This document shows, piece by piece, positions 8,140-16,546 of a DNA stretch of 49,460 nucleotides (within the stretch, counting starts at the first letter, position 1; each line of letters starts with the position of its first letter). Below the pieces are notes generated by a model, which saw only the letters and a program-made list of their open reading frames with translations, did no database searches and was not told where the DNA came from. The DNA lies in assembly GCF_001440405.1 (NCBI RefSeq), contig NZ_LLXX01000239.1:1-49460 (forward strand), written 5' to 3'. This DNA is from Bradyrhizobium valentinum (GTDB lineage Bacteria > Pseudomonadota > Alphaproteobacteria > Rhizobiales > Xanthobacteraceae). A program made the translations under genes and the position numbers.

Positions 8140-9312
8140 ATGAACCGCCTGCGCTTCGGTATCTTTCTTGCGCCCTTTCACAAACCCGGCATCAACCCGA
8201 CGCTCGCGCTGCGAGGCGATCTCGAGCTGATCCAGTGGCTCGACCGCTGCGGCTATGACGAGGCCTGGCTCGGCGAACACCATTCGGCTGGAACCGAGCT
8301 GTCGGCCTCACCCGAAATCATGATCGCCGCGGCCGCCGAGCGAACCCGTCACATCAAGCTCGGCACCGGCGTCATCAGCGTGTCCTATCACAATCCGCTG
8401 TGGGTGGCTGAACGCATCGTGCTGCTCGACCATCTGACTCAAGGGCGTGCCATGCTCGGTCTCGGTCCGGGCTCGCTGCCGACCGACGGCATCATGATCG
8501 GCTTGCAGCAGAGCCAGACCCGCGGGCTGCTGGAAGACGGGATGGGCATCATCACGAAGCTTCTCACCAGCGACGAGCCGGTCACGTTCAAGAACGATCG
8601 CTGGGATTTGCGCGACGCGCGGCTGCATCTGCGCCCCTACTCCAATCCGCTGTTCGACGTGGCGGTCGCGGCGGTCGCCTCTCCGACCGGCGCGAAGCTC
8701 GCCGGCCGGTATGGTGCCGGCATGCTCTCGGTCGGGGCCACCACCGCCGCCGGCTTCGACGCGCTGGCGCTGCACTGGGACGTGCTGACGACAGAAGCGA
8801 AGGCGCACGGCAAGACCGCGGACCGCAGCAAGTGGCGGCTCGTCGGTTTGTGCCATATCGCAGAAACCAAGGAGCAGGCGTATCGCGACGTCGAGTACGG
8901 CATCGAGCACTGGTTCCGCTACTTCCAGCAGGTCGCAGCGTTTCCGCAAATGGCTGTGGTCGGCAACTCGGTCAGCGAGATGATCGAGTTCATCAACGGC
9001 TCCGGTCTGGGCGCCATCGGCACGGCGGACGCCTGCGCCGCGCAGATCGAGCGGCTGTGGCAGCAGTCGAATGGCGGGTTCGGCGCGTATCTCCTGCTCG
9101 CGCACAACTGGGCCAATCCGGCGGCGACGCAGCGCTCGTACGAGCTCATCGCGCGCGAGGTGATGCCGCAATTCCAGGGCCACGCCCAAGCAACCCTCGA
9201 TGCCGCGCGCCGTGCCAAGGATGTGCGTGAGAATCTTGCGGCGGCACAGGCTCAGGCCGTGGAGGACGCGAGAGCGCGCTACGGCGCGGAGGTCGCCAAG
9301 CGAGGCGGCTGA
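8140..9312 (+). CDS. LLM-class flavin-dependent monooxygenase (LimB-like)
   Basis: The 390-aa protein has the bacterial luciferase-like TIM barrel. Typical blocks are RFGIFLAPFH near the start, GYDEAWLGEHHSAG (about 47-60), ASPEIMIAAAAERTRHIKLGTGVISV, and HNPLWVAERIVLLDHLTQGR. This pattern is close to limonene 1,2-monooxygenase and related FMNH2-dependent enzymes that oxygenate hydrophobic substrates. A partner flavin reductase would be needed and none is present here. The start at 8140 has GGAGG seven bases upstream. It stands alone, flanked on both sides by copies of a decayed 77-nt repeat. The substrate is not predictable from sequence. Confidence 0.9.
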   Translation: MNRLRFGIFLAPFHKPGINPTLALRGDLELIQWLDRCGYDEAWLGEHHSAGTELSASPEIMIAAAAERTRHIKLGTGVISVSYHNPLWVAERIVLLDHLTQGRAMLGLGPGSLPTDGIMIGLQQSQTRGLLEDGMGIITKLLTSDEPVTFKNDRWDLRDARLHLRPYSNPLFDVAVAAVASPTGAKLAGRYGAGMLSVGATTAAGFDALALHWDVLTTEAKAHGKTADRSKWRLVGLCHIAETKEQAYRDVEYGIEHWFRYFQQVAAFPQMAVVGNSVSEMIEFINGSGLGAIGTADACAAQIERLWQQSNGGFGAYLLLAHNWANPAATQRSYELIAREVMPQFQGHAQATLDAARRAKDVRENLAAAQAQAVEDARARYGAEVAKRGG

Positions 9313-9450
9313 GATTCGCGCATCTTCACGTCGACTGAAGAGCCATCCGCGGTCGCGCAGCAGAAGATCGGCGGCATAGCTGCGGCGACGAACTGCGGCA
9401 TTCGACCGCCGCCGGCAGGCCTCGGCGGCGAAATCGCACAAAATCGTACC

Positions 9451-9527
9451 GTGGCGCGCCATAGCCGATGAAGATGGGCACTATTGTTTCGCCGTGGTGC
9501 AATGACGCGGCGCCCGGCTGCGCGCTC
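9451..9527 (+). repeat. 77-nt direct repeat, copy B (decayed coding end)
   Basis: This is the partner of 7790-7866. The frame reads WRAIADEDGHYCFAVVQ and a TGA at 9503-9505. Most differences from copy A up to the stop fall at third codon positions or are conservative; identity drops after the stop. That pattern fits two relatives of one coding sequence rather than a random repeat. Confidence 0.6.
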
Positions 9528-9927
9528 TGATCTGCTAATCTGCGACAGCCAGCGATCTTGCGCTTCGCCTTATGGGCGGCTGGCCTGTCAACTTCGCGGG
9601 TGGTCCGGTTACGTTCGATAGCGGCCCTTTCAACCAATTCCGGGAACGGCGTGATGGGCCATTACCGGAGGTGGCTACGCTGCTAGTTCTGCGCTCCCAG
9701 ACCGAGAAGCTCGCTAAGACTTTCCTATCTCTCGAAATGCCCTGGAGAAGTCGTGCTTGCTATTGAAGGCATGGCGAACCGCAATGCAGCGGCAACCGGC
9801 CGACGTTGCAGCCTTCCAGGCCCGCGGACGAGTCTTCGAAGACGAGCGCATCGTTAGCACGCGTTCGCAATCGAGAAAGCGCTAAAAATGAGTGGCTAAC
9901 GTCTGCGAGGTCCAGTGCGGCGCCGCC
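9528..9927. other. Intergenic stretch without a recognised gene
   Basis: Only a 64-residue frame (9572-9766, plus) is open. It has no ribosome site and no recognisable pattern. I see no RNA or repeat in this stretch. Confidence 0.45.
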
Positions 9928-11028
9928 TTAGCCAAACGTAAACGCGAAGGCCTCGACGCCTAAGTTGAGGAACTCGACTTCCACCGTTCGCTCGACAATG
10001 GCGCCTGGCTGTCGGATCAATTGATAAAGGCGCTGTTCGGTCACCGCGCCGTAACCTTGCTCATCCACGTCGAGGCCGTGCGCGTCGCCCGGCGGTTTGC
10101 CGTCGATCGTCACGCGGAAGCGCACCGGAGTTGCTGAGGCTGGCGGGCTCATGACGAGATTGACGTCGCGGGCGTGAAATCGGGTCGCAAGCACGCCCCC
10201 CGATGCGTTCAGCACCGAGGCGTCGTCGCGCACCGTCCAGTCTCCGGCGAGCGCCCACTCATTTGGCCGCAGACGAGCGGGCTGCTCATACGCTTTAGGC
10301 TCGTTGCGGATGGCGCCGCCCGGTGAAGCGAAGTTTTCCGTGCGAACGTATCCAAGATAGTTCTCAACTGACTTGAGCGTTGCCCAGTCGGCTGCGACTT
10401 CGAAGCCGCGGGGATCGACCGCGACGAGATTGCGATCGATGCTGGCGGCTCCGGCCTCGGCCAGGAGCTTCTGAATGAACCTCTCGGACTCGTCGTACGA
10501 GCCTTCGCCAAAATGATGATGGCGGACGCGTCCCTGAGCATCGACGAAGTAGAGCGCCGGCCAGTAGTTGTTGTCGAAGCCGCGCCAGATCGCGTGCTCG
10601 CTGTCCACGGCGACGGGATAGGTGATCCCCAGTCCTTTCACGGCCCGTCGCACGTTGTTGATGTCCTTTTCGAACGCGAACTCCGGCGAATGGACGCCGA
10701 TCACCACCAGTCCCTGATCCTTGTACTTCTGTGCCCACGCCCGGACGTAGGGCGCGGTCCGCAGCCAGTTGATGCAGGTGTAGGTCCAGAAATCGATCAG
10801 GACGACCTTGCCGCGTAGCGCCTCCGGCGTCAGCTGCGCCGAATTCAGCCATTCGTTCGCTCCCTTGAGCGAAGTCAGTTGCGACTGGCCGGCGGTCGCC
10901 CGGGCCGACGTCCACTGAAACCACGAAGTTGTTGCCTGCGGCATGGACTTGCTCCAGAAGAAGTCGGCGATTGGGGCCGCGATCGCTATGGCGAGAACTG
11001 CGGTTGTCAGTCGTTTGCGGATGCTCAT
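9928..11028 (-). CDS. DipZ-like redoxin with C-terminal carbohydrate-binding-like domain
   Basis: The 366-aa exported or membrane-anchored protein has an N-terminal signal/anchor (about 1-22). A thioredoxin-fold domain follows at about 50-200 (GKVVLIDFWTYTCINWLRTAPYV, GLVVIGVHSPEFAFE, FVDAQGRVRHHHFGEGSY). A C-terminal beta domain (about 240-366) resembles the C-terminal part of mycobacterial DipZ. The active site is C85-I-N-W88: the second cysteine of the usual CxxC is tryptophan, so it cannot form the normal disulfide by itself. AAGGAG precedes the ATG by seven bases. It is the last gene of a minus-strand unit after DUF417 and the truncated SDR. Confidence 0.85.
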   Translation of the reverse strand: MSIRKRLTTAVLAIAIAAPIADFFWSKSMPQATTSWFQWTSARATAGQSQLTSLKGANEWLNSAQLTPEALRGKVVLIDFWTYTCINWLRTAPYVRAWAQKYKDQGLVVIGVHSPEFAFEKDINNVRRAVKGLGITYPVAVDSEHAIWRGFDNNYWPALYFVDAQGRVRHHHFGEGSYDESERFIQKLLAEAGAASIDRNLVAVDPRGFEVAADWATLKSVENYLGYVRTENFASPGGAIRNEPKAYEQPARLRPNEWALAGDWTVRDDASVLNASGGVLATRFHARDVNLVMSPPASATPVRFRVTIDGKPPGDAHGLDVDEQGYGAVTEQRLYQLIRQPGAIVERTVEVEFLNLGVEAFAFTFG

Positions 11029-11105
11029 GATGGACTCCTTCCAGGGGAGGGAAGTGCGCCTGCGTCACCTGACGCGAGGCGCACGGTTGTACGTCGAAGA
11101 TCGCC

Positions 11106-11639
11106 TCAACTGCGAACAACGGCCTTCAGCGAGTCGACGAAGATCCAGAAGGAGAGAGCGAGAAGACCGACATCCTTCAGAAGAAACTGACCGGGCGCCA
11201 CGGTAATGGCTGGTGGGCCGAGTTCGGCCACGAAGACGCCTGGCGTCGAGATCATGAAGCTGATGGTCGTGACGAAGAGCCCCGCCGAAAGCAGACCGCC
11301 CGCTGCAGAGAATATCGGGTTCGCCAGTCTAAGAGCGATCAGTAGCCCGATGCCAAGTTCAACAAAGCCAAGGAAGGTCGAGAAGCCGCGTACCGAGAAC
11401 AGCGCATAAAACCAGCTCAGAAGCGGGCTGTTCTCCACGAGCGGCACCAGGCCTTGTGCCTCGTAGTCCGTGAATTTCATGCCACCGAACCAGGCATAGA
11501 CGATCGCGAGCGAGGCGTAGAGTCCGAACCGGCCGAGTGGTTCGGCGTAGACGAGCACATGCCCCGCGTGATCGCGCCAACCGGCAATGGCGACCGGCGC
11601 AAGGACCGGCGTTGAGACGGAGATATTGAAGAGTGACAT
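11106..11639 (-). CDS. DUF417 (YkgB-like) inner-membrane protein
   Basis: The 177-aa protein has about four hydrophobic segments (ASLAIVYAWFGGMKFTDYEA, FLGFVELGIGLLIAL, SAGLFVTTISFMISTP, LLKDVGLLALSFWIFVDSL). GGMKFTDYEAQGLVPLVENSPLLSW is the hallmark stretch of DUF417. I chose the second ATG at 11639 because GGAGG lies six bases upstream of it; the ATG at 11663 has no site. The gene starts 27 bases after the SDR remnant stop and precedes the DipZ-like gene, suggesting one operon. The molecular function of DUF417 is not established. Confidence 0.85.
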   Translation of the reverse strand: MSLFNISVSTPVLAPVAIAGWRDHAGHVLVYAEPLGRFGLYASLAIVYAWFGGMKFTDYEAQGLVPLVENSPLLSWFYALFSVRGFSTFLGFVELGIGLLIALRLANPIFSAAGGLLSAGLFVTTISFMISTPGVFVAELGPPAITVAPGQFLLKDVGLLALSFWIFVDSLKAVVRS

Positions 11640-11666
11640 GGTAGCCTCCGTACTGTTGGACATGGG

Positions 11667-12119
11667 TTACGCCGCAGCCGCGGTTCGGTATCGCGCCGGC
11701 ACTGAGCTGAGAGAAAGGTTTGGCATGAGCTTCTGCCGCGCCGCTTCGTAGCTGGCCCAGTCCGCTGCATCTGGAAGCGAGGGGATGGTAACGACTTCAC
11801 CTTGATCGAAGCCGGCGAGAGCCGCGTCGACGAGGTCATCCGACCTCATGACGATGTTGGACGGCAGATTTTCGACGGCGCCACCGGCTGCGTCCCAGAA
11901 GTTGGTCGCTGTCGCGCCGGGCAGGACGGTCTGGATACGCACGTTCTTGTCAGCCAGTTCCTTGTGAAGCGACTGGCCCAGGGCGAGAACAAAGGCTTTT
12001 GTTCCTCCATAGACGCCGTTCAGAACTTCCGGCGCGATGGCGACCACCGAGGCAATGTTGATGATCGCCCCGCCTCCGCGGGCGACGAGCGGCTGGCGTT
12101 CGGGAACATACGCGGAAAG
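11667..12119 (-). pseudogene. Truncated short-chain dehydrogenase/reductase (SDR), 5' part missing
   Basis: The preserved frame reads VARGGGAIINIAS (catalytic Ser region), then YGGTK (Y-x3-K catalytic pair) and the normal SDR C-terminus (NVRIQTVLPGATATNFWDAAG). Homology begins around 12119, but no N-terminal Rossmann motif (TGxxxGxG) exists upstream. Instead the opposite strand becomes an Mfd-like fragment at that point. A GTG at 12047 could start a 126-aa peptide, but this would lack both the cofactor site and the Ser region. The gene was evidently cut by a rearrangement. It was probably the first gene of the DUF417/DipZ-like operon. Confidence 0.8.
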
Positions 12120-12480
12120 CGCTCGACCCTGTTCGACTATTGTGGTCGAGCCAAGTGGATCGCGGATGCCGGCGTTTCAGCGCACGCTGATAGCTGGCTA
12201 AACACGATCGAGGAGGCGGCGGGTCGCACGGACAGAGACCGAGAATACCTCGGGAGACGCGAATGGAAGCAGGCGACCATGCGTATGAACGTGTTGTCGC
12301 AAAAGGCATCTTTCGCTCCCACACCGGACTTTTCGCAGGTTGCATCGCCTAGGAAGGCGCTTCGTGCGTTCGTCGACGATACGCGGCGCGCCGGTTCGCG
12401 ACTTCTTTTCGCCGCAGCGCATGAGGACGACCTGCGCGTGCTGGAACGGATGAGTGGAGTCAAGGCGGAGCACTTTACGG
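12120..12480 (+). pseudogene. Internal fragment resembling Mfd (transcription-repair coupling factor)
   Basis: One open frame reads RSTLFDYCGRAKWIADAGV, EYLGRREWKQATMRMNVL, then APTPDFSQVASPRKALRAFV and GSRLLFAAAHEDDLRVLERM. The order and spacing resemble the part of Mfd between its UvrB-like N-terminal region and the RNA-polymerase-interaction domain. The comparable stretch in E. coli Mfd is PDLAVQ...PLDALRKFLE...VVFSVESEGRREAL. Both ends are missing: the left end abuts the SDR truncation exactly, and the right end dissolves into a tRNA-Gln-like sequence. I rely on remembered family patterns, so this needs a profile search. Alternatively it is a chance open frame. Confidence 0.45.
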
Positions 12481-12483
12481 ATT

Positions 12484-12522
12484 GCGGATTTTGATTCCGC
12501 GATTCGGAGGTTCGATCCGTCC
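12484..12522 (+). other. tRNA-Gln(TTG) 3'-half remnant
   Basis: GCGGA (12484-12488) and TCCGC (12496-12500) form a perfect five-base-pair anticodon stem around the loop TTTTGAT, anticodon TTG. A variable region and a T-arm-like GGAGG-TTCGATC-CGTCC with one mismatch follow. The D-arm and acceptor 5' strand are not present upstream and no CCA follows, so this is a decayed 3' half rather than a working tRNA. Confidence 0.55.
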
Positions 12523-12773
12523 GGCCGCGGTCAGGACTGAAAGCACTGAGTCCGTTATACAGAAAGCGCTGTTCGGGGCCGAATTTTTAGGGGCGTTTGG
12601 AAAGCGCTGTTCGATGTGGGTCTCGCGATACACCGGACGTCTCGGACGCGTCGATCCGGCCACCGTTACGCGCTCTAACGGTTGGATTTTTCACTGTAAG
12701 CCATTGATCTGCAATGAACGGATTTCGGCTCGGTTGGAAAAATTCTCTTGAGATATCAATACGAATAGGATGC

Positions 12774-12818
12774 CTCTTAATCAGCGGGTCCCAGGTTCGA
12801 GCCCTGGTGCGCCCACCA
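12774..12818 (+). repeat. tRNA-Lys(CTT) 3'-end fragment, copy 1 (att-like)
   Basis: The sequence runs from the anticodon loop CTCTTAA through the T-arm GTCCCAGGTTCGAGCCCTGG to the acceptor end GCGCCCACCA. It is identical to the corresponding part of copy 2 (31573-31617), including six bases past CCA (TCGCGA). The 5' half of the tRNA is missing. Such tRNA 3'-end duplications are the usual scars of site-specific integration at tRNA genes. Confidence 0.8.
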
Positions 12819-13646
12819 TCGCGAAAGCGTTCTTCTTCAATAGGTTACGGGAACGGTCGCCGAGAACAAAGCGGGTCTCGTGCGACGTTTTTTGTGGTCG
12901 TACGCCGCACCGCCCAGATCGCTGTGCGACTTTTCCTTTGCTTTGTATCTTCTCAGTTGTCCGCGCTTGAACGGTAAGTGGCAAGCGGCACGCTCTGAAC
13001 TCCCTCAATCTTGCGGCTTGCAGCTTCCGGACCGATCGCTAGTCGATGTATCGACTAACGTGGGCAGCGTGTGCACGATGTGTGCGCCGGGACATCAAGA
13101 AAATCCAGCAACAACCTACGTCTTCAGGCTGAACTGAACGCTCTGCGGTTGTCAGTTGCGGGGGAGGGACTGATCTCGTTCGGCAAGCTGCTATTCTGCG
13201 CCAATCACGAGCCGAGGCCAAATTCGCGGAATGGCGGTTATGGAAGGACCGCTTTTGGTCGCCGGCTCAGATGCAACACATGCGCCTCTCAGCCGGGTTT
13301 TCAATTTGCAATGTCTCGCGTGACCGTTCGTTGAGCTGACGTGCCACTTTGCTCAGACAGGCTTGCGAGTGCAGCGACGGCGGCACCGGGAAACCGAGCG
13401 TCCGGGCGGTATGGTGGTTGAGACGAGCTCGAACTTTGACGCCTGCACCGACCGGGGCTGGTGATATGAGATGCAGTTGAAGCTAATTTCCATGCGGGCG
13501 GCATCGTCCTCTCGATCTGTCGCCTTCACCAAGCTTGCCCTTCTGCATCGGCGGGGACTCGACCTGGTCGGAGCGATCCTTGCTATCTCCTTCTGCAGGC
13601 GGTCTGAAGCGACTGTCCGTAAGAGAGCGGCCCTTTACTCCCCTAG
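12819..13646. other. Long intergenic stretch, no recognised gene
   Basis: No frame here has a credible start and family pattern. Minus-strand frames ending over the tRNA fragment are translations of tRNA sequence. I see no hairpin terminator or repeat of note. Confidence 0.45.
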
Positions 13647-13967
13647 CTACCAGCTGCGAATGATGAATCTTGGTCCGCCGCGGCCGTAGCCGCGATCGTA
13701 GTAGCCGGGGCCAGCGTAGTAGTTGTAGCCCCGGCCGGGGAAGTAGCTGGGGTCATGGTAATAGCGCAGGACATAGCGCGGTCCTCGGGTCCGCCAGCAG
13801 CGTCCATAATACTCGTTGCAGACCAGACCGACCTGATCGACGTTGGAGACTTTGGCGGAGCCGATCGTCGTCGCGTTGAGGGGCGCGGCGGGAGCGGCGG
13901 ACGCGAGCAGCGCGGCACCGAATGCGCCCAGTGCGATGGCCTTCAGTCGCTTCCAGGATTTCGGCAC
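13647..13967 (-). CDS. Small secreted Gly/Tyr/Arg-rich protein
   Basis: From a GTG at 13967, with AAGGA five bases upstream, the frame encodes 106 aa. It has a signal peptide (KRLKAIALGAFGAALLASAAPAAP), a conserved-looking VCNEYYGRCWR segment with two cysteines, and a Tyr/Gly/Arg-rich tail. This layout is common among rhizobial small secreted proteins of unknown function. It follows the porin gene on the same strand by 31 bases and may be co-transcribed. Confidence 0.65.
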   Translation of the reverse strand: MPKSWKRLKAIALGAFGAALLASAAPAAPLNATTIGSAKVSNVDQVGLVCNEYYGRCWRTRGPRYVLRYYHDPSYFPGRGYNYYAGPGYYDRGYGRGGPRFIIRSW

Positions 13968-13998
13968 GCACGTCCTTGTTGTGCTGGGCGAAGACGGG

Positions 13999-15846
13999 TC
14001 AGAAATTAAGCTGGAGCAATCCGAATGCGCCATGCGCGACCCTTCCCGTACCGCCGCTGCTCACCGGGTAGTCCCAGTTGGCTGAATATTCCACGGCCAC
14101 CTTCAGCCCGTCCATCACCCACTCGCCTCCGGTGAGGAAAAGCCGGTGTTGCGGGACGAATCCGATCCGGGTTGGCACGCCGCTTTGCAGGATCGACACT
14201 CCCGCCATGTCCTTGCTGCCGGAATATCCCACCGAGACGAAGTTGCCCTGTGCACCGATCTCCGTTACCCACGGATTCCAGTCGAACTGGTAAGCAATCG
14301 AAGCTTGCCAGGTCATCGGCATCATGCTCCTCGCAATGCCGAACTCGTCGAAAAACCTGGCTTGCTGAAGGGCGGTATTTACCTCGCCGACGAACGCGAA
14401 TGGGCCGAAGCTGGTTTTGAGGCTCGCGGCCACTCCGGGAATCCTGCCGATCTGACTCAGGAACGGCAGGTAGGACGAATGCAGAAATCTGCTTTCGAAA
14501 ACGGAGGTGTTATAGTCGACGTGGAAGTCAAGGGTCCATGGACAAATCAGCGAGTCCTTCAACTGGTCATAGGGCACGCCGCAATGGCCCCTCGTCCGGA
14601 AACCGAGAGTAGCATTGTAGTCGTCGATTTTCGTCCGGCCGGGGATGATGCTGTCGCTGCCTCTGTAGGCCATGACTGAGCCGTAGAAGGGCGGCGGATC
14701 GAAGGGGAATGTGACTGGCGTAGGCCGGAACGGACGCTCGGGCAGCGGGGTGTAGCCGAGCCAACGCATGAGTTGGCTCACGGCCGGTGCGACGACCAAC
14801 GGACTAACGCGTGGAACGACGACCGGCGCCGGCGGCGGCTGCCGCGGTGGAGTTGGCCAGGCGAATTCCAGGCCTCCCGCCGTCTGACGGTTCTCAAACA
14901 CCTCGGTGGTAAGCGGAGTGCCGATCGATAGCGTATCCAGGCGTGCCACGCCCGTGGACGTACCGAAATGCAAAACCTCGACGCCGAAACGGGCAGCGAT
15001 CGGGAATTGCATCAGATCGCCAACTGTAACGTGAGTCCGATCAAGCGTGAAGCGATCCACGCCTACGCCGGGGACGTTGGTCGGCACCACTGGTTGATTC
15101 CCGGTCGGGAATATAGCGCCAGTGCCGCTGTCGAAGTGGAGAACCAGAGCACCGGTCAACCAGTCGCTCAGCTTGATATCGAAATCGAGCTCCGCCGTAC
15201 CCAGCGACAGGTTTTCCTGGGTAGGGCCGGTGAACGAGCCGGCCCGCGAGGCCACGCCTTCAACCACGCCGCTCAGCGTGAGGAAGTTATTGATCTTCGG
15301 CCCGGTCTTGTTGAGTGTGTCCCGGATGATCTGCCGCGTCGCGTTCTCGTTCGCCGCCCAGCCGATCTCCAACTCTTTTACGCGCTCGTGAAGCGGCCTT
15401 TTCGCTGCGGCTTCCGACAAATCTGGAGCGGGCAGTGGGGGCGGATCGACGGGTGGTGACACGCCCGTGGGTGGATGCTTCGCCGCAGTTACAGCAGGCT
15501 TCGGATGTTGGTGCACCTCCGTGGGCTTGGTCCGCCGCGCCGGCGATGTCCCCTCCAGGGCGCTGAGACGTTCGGAAAGTTTGCGGTTCTCCGCCTTTAG
15601 CTCTCCAAGCATACGCCGGAGAGCTGCGATGTCCTCGTTCTCCGCGGCGGCGGCATAAGAAGGGACAAACAGCATGAGGCTGAACAATGCCGGTACAGCG
15701 CCAAAGGCCAGCGGGTACCGTGAGTAGTCGCAGTGCCAACTGCGCGCAGTCGACTTTACGATGCCAGTTTCTGCAGCGTGCCAACGTCGCTCAGATCCGG
15801 CGACGAGCTCATCCCGCTTACCCCAGAGCATGCGCGGCCCCATCAC
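13999..15846 (-). CDS. LbtU-family outer-membrane porin (putative)
   Basis: The protein is up to 615 aa. After a signal-like segment (AVPALFSLMLFVPSYAAA, near 50-67) comes a short coiled coil (IAALRRMLGELKAENRKLSERLSALE) and a Pro-rich linker. A beta-barrel follows, with blocks typical of LbtU siderophore porins: NNFLTLSGVVEG, LSLGTAELDFDIKLSDWLTGALVLHF, FTLDRTHVTVGDL, and a C-terminal strand ending in F (GAFGLLQLNF). A proline-rich insert (about 345-400) with PPRQPPPAPVVVP is unusual. The signal peptide begins far from the first Met, so the true start may be downstream of 15846. It is divergent from the RND array, 700 bases away, and is the only outer-membrane channel-like protein in the window. 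The substrate is unknown. Confidence 0.65.
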   Translation of the reverse strand: MMGPRMLWGKRDELVAGSERRWHAAETGIVKSTARSWHCDYSRYPLAFGAVPALFSLMLFVPSYAAAAENEDIAALRRMLGELKAENRKLSERLSALEGTSPARRTKPTEVHQHPKPAVTAAKHPPTGVSPPVDPPPLPAPDLSEAAAKRPLHERVKELEIGWAANENATRQIIRDTLNKTGPKINNFLTLSGVVEGVASRAGSFTGPTQENLSLGTAELDFDIKLSDWLTGALVLHFDSGTGAIFPTGNQPVVPTNVPGVGVDRFTLDRTHVTVGDLMQFPIAARFGVEVLHFGTSTGVARLDTLSIGTPLTTEVFENRQTAGGLEFAWPTPPRQPPPAPVVVPRVSPLVVAPAVSQLMRWLGYTPLPERPFRPTPVTFPFDPPPFYGSVMAYRGSDSIIPGRTKIDDYNATLGFRTRGHCGVPYDQLKDSLICPWTLDFHVDYNTSVFESRFLHSSYLPFLSQIGRIPGVAASLKTSFGPFAFVGEVNTALQQARFFDEFGIARSMMPMTWQASIAYQFDWNPWVTEIGAQGNFVSVGYSGSKDMAGVSILQSGVPTRIGFVPQHRLFLTGGEWVMDGLKVAVEYSANWDYPVSSGGTGRVAHGAFGLLQLNF

Positions 15847-16546
15847 TACCGCAGTTCGACGTCACTCACGTGGCCGAACTAACTCGTTCATAGCAATTCC
15901 GCACTGGTGATCAGATTGTCTCAACGGCGTTTCATCCGTCAACCCGATTGCAGACAAAGCCCCACTCAACAGCACGGAGCAAATAATTGCCGGAGCCCCC
16001 CAGCAATGTTGGAATAAGAGTGACGCGGATGACGAATTACGCAAGCGCCACGAAGTGCTATATCCAAAGTGATGTATCTAGATTACCCGCAGGAGCTGCA
16101 AACAGCCTCGTCGGCTGTCAGGCAACTTCAAGTGGCCGTAGAGTTTTTGCCACCTAAAGCCCCCTAAAGTGCGTAAGTGCGTAAACACGCATGACCCAAT
16201 TTGGAACCTGCATGTAATCCAAATGGGTGGATTGTGCCCACAAGAACATCAACTTAAAATTTCCACTCGCCTTGATGATCTGGTCCTCAGTCTGGTCCAG
16301 GAAAGGCAGCGTTGCGGAAATTGATTACGACGAAGCCTCACTATGCCGTTAGCGCGACCGAAATAAAGTCGGCGCAAGGCCGACAAAAAATCGGACTCGT
16401 GGGAATAGTGGGCGAATAATAATTGTGTTGCCACTGCGAGCGGCACAGCGGTCAGAAAATCCCGCATTCAACGGGCCTTCCCAGACGGAGTTCGATTTTC
16501 AACTAGAAGTCAAATACAACTGGAGGTCAAAGGAAGGGGGCGTCGA
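15847..16546. other. Divergent intergenic region, relatively AT-rich
   Basis: This 700-base gap separates the porin (minus) from the RND array (plus) and must contain the promoters of both. It is visibly richer in A/T than the neighbouring genes and contains short tandem repeats (GTGCGTAA twice near 16170; CTGGTCC twice near 16280). A 72-residue minus frame (16249-16467) has no recognisable pattern. I could not place a confident promoter. Confidence 0.45.

Noticed and set aside
9572..9766. 64-residue plus frame after the second 77-nt repeat
   Set aside because: No ribosome site, no family pattern and no link to neighbours.
12781..13008. Minus-strand frame ending MVGAPGLEPGTR
   Set aside because: This peptide is the antisense translation of the tRNA-Lys 3' end, a well-known spurious annotation. 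The same applies to minus frames over copy 2 near 31576-31867.
16249..16467. 72-residue minus frame in the porin/RND gap
   Set aside because: A purine-rich site exists, but the product has no recognisable pattern and ends in an Arg-rich tail; not supported as a gene.
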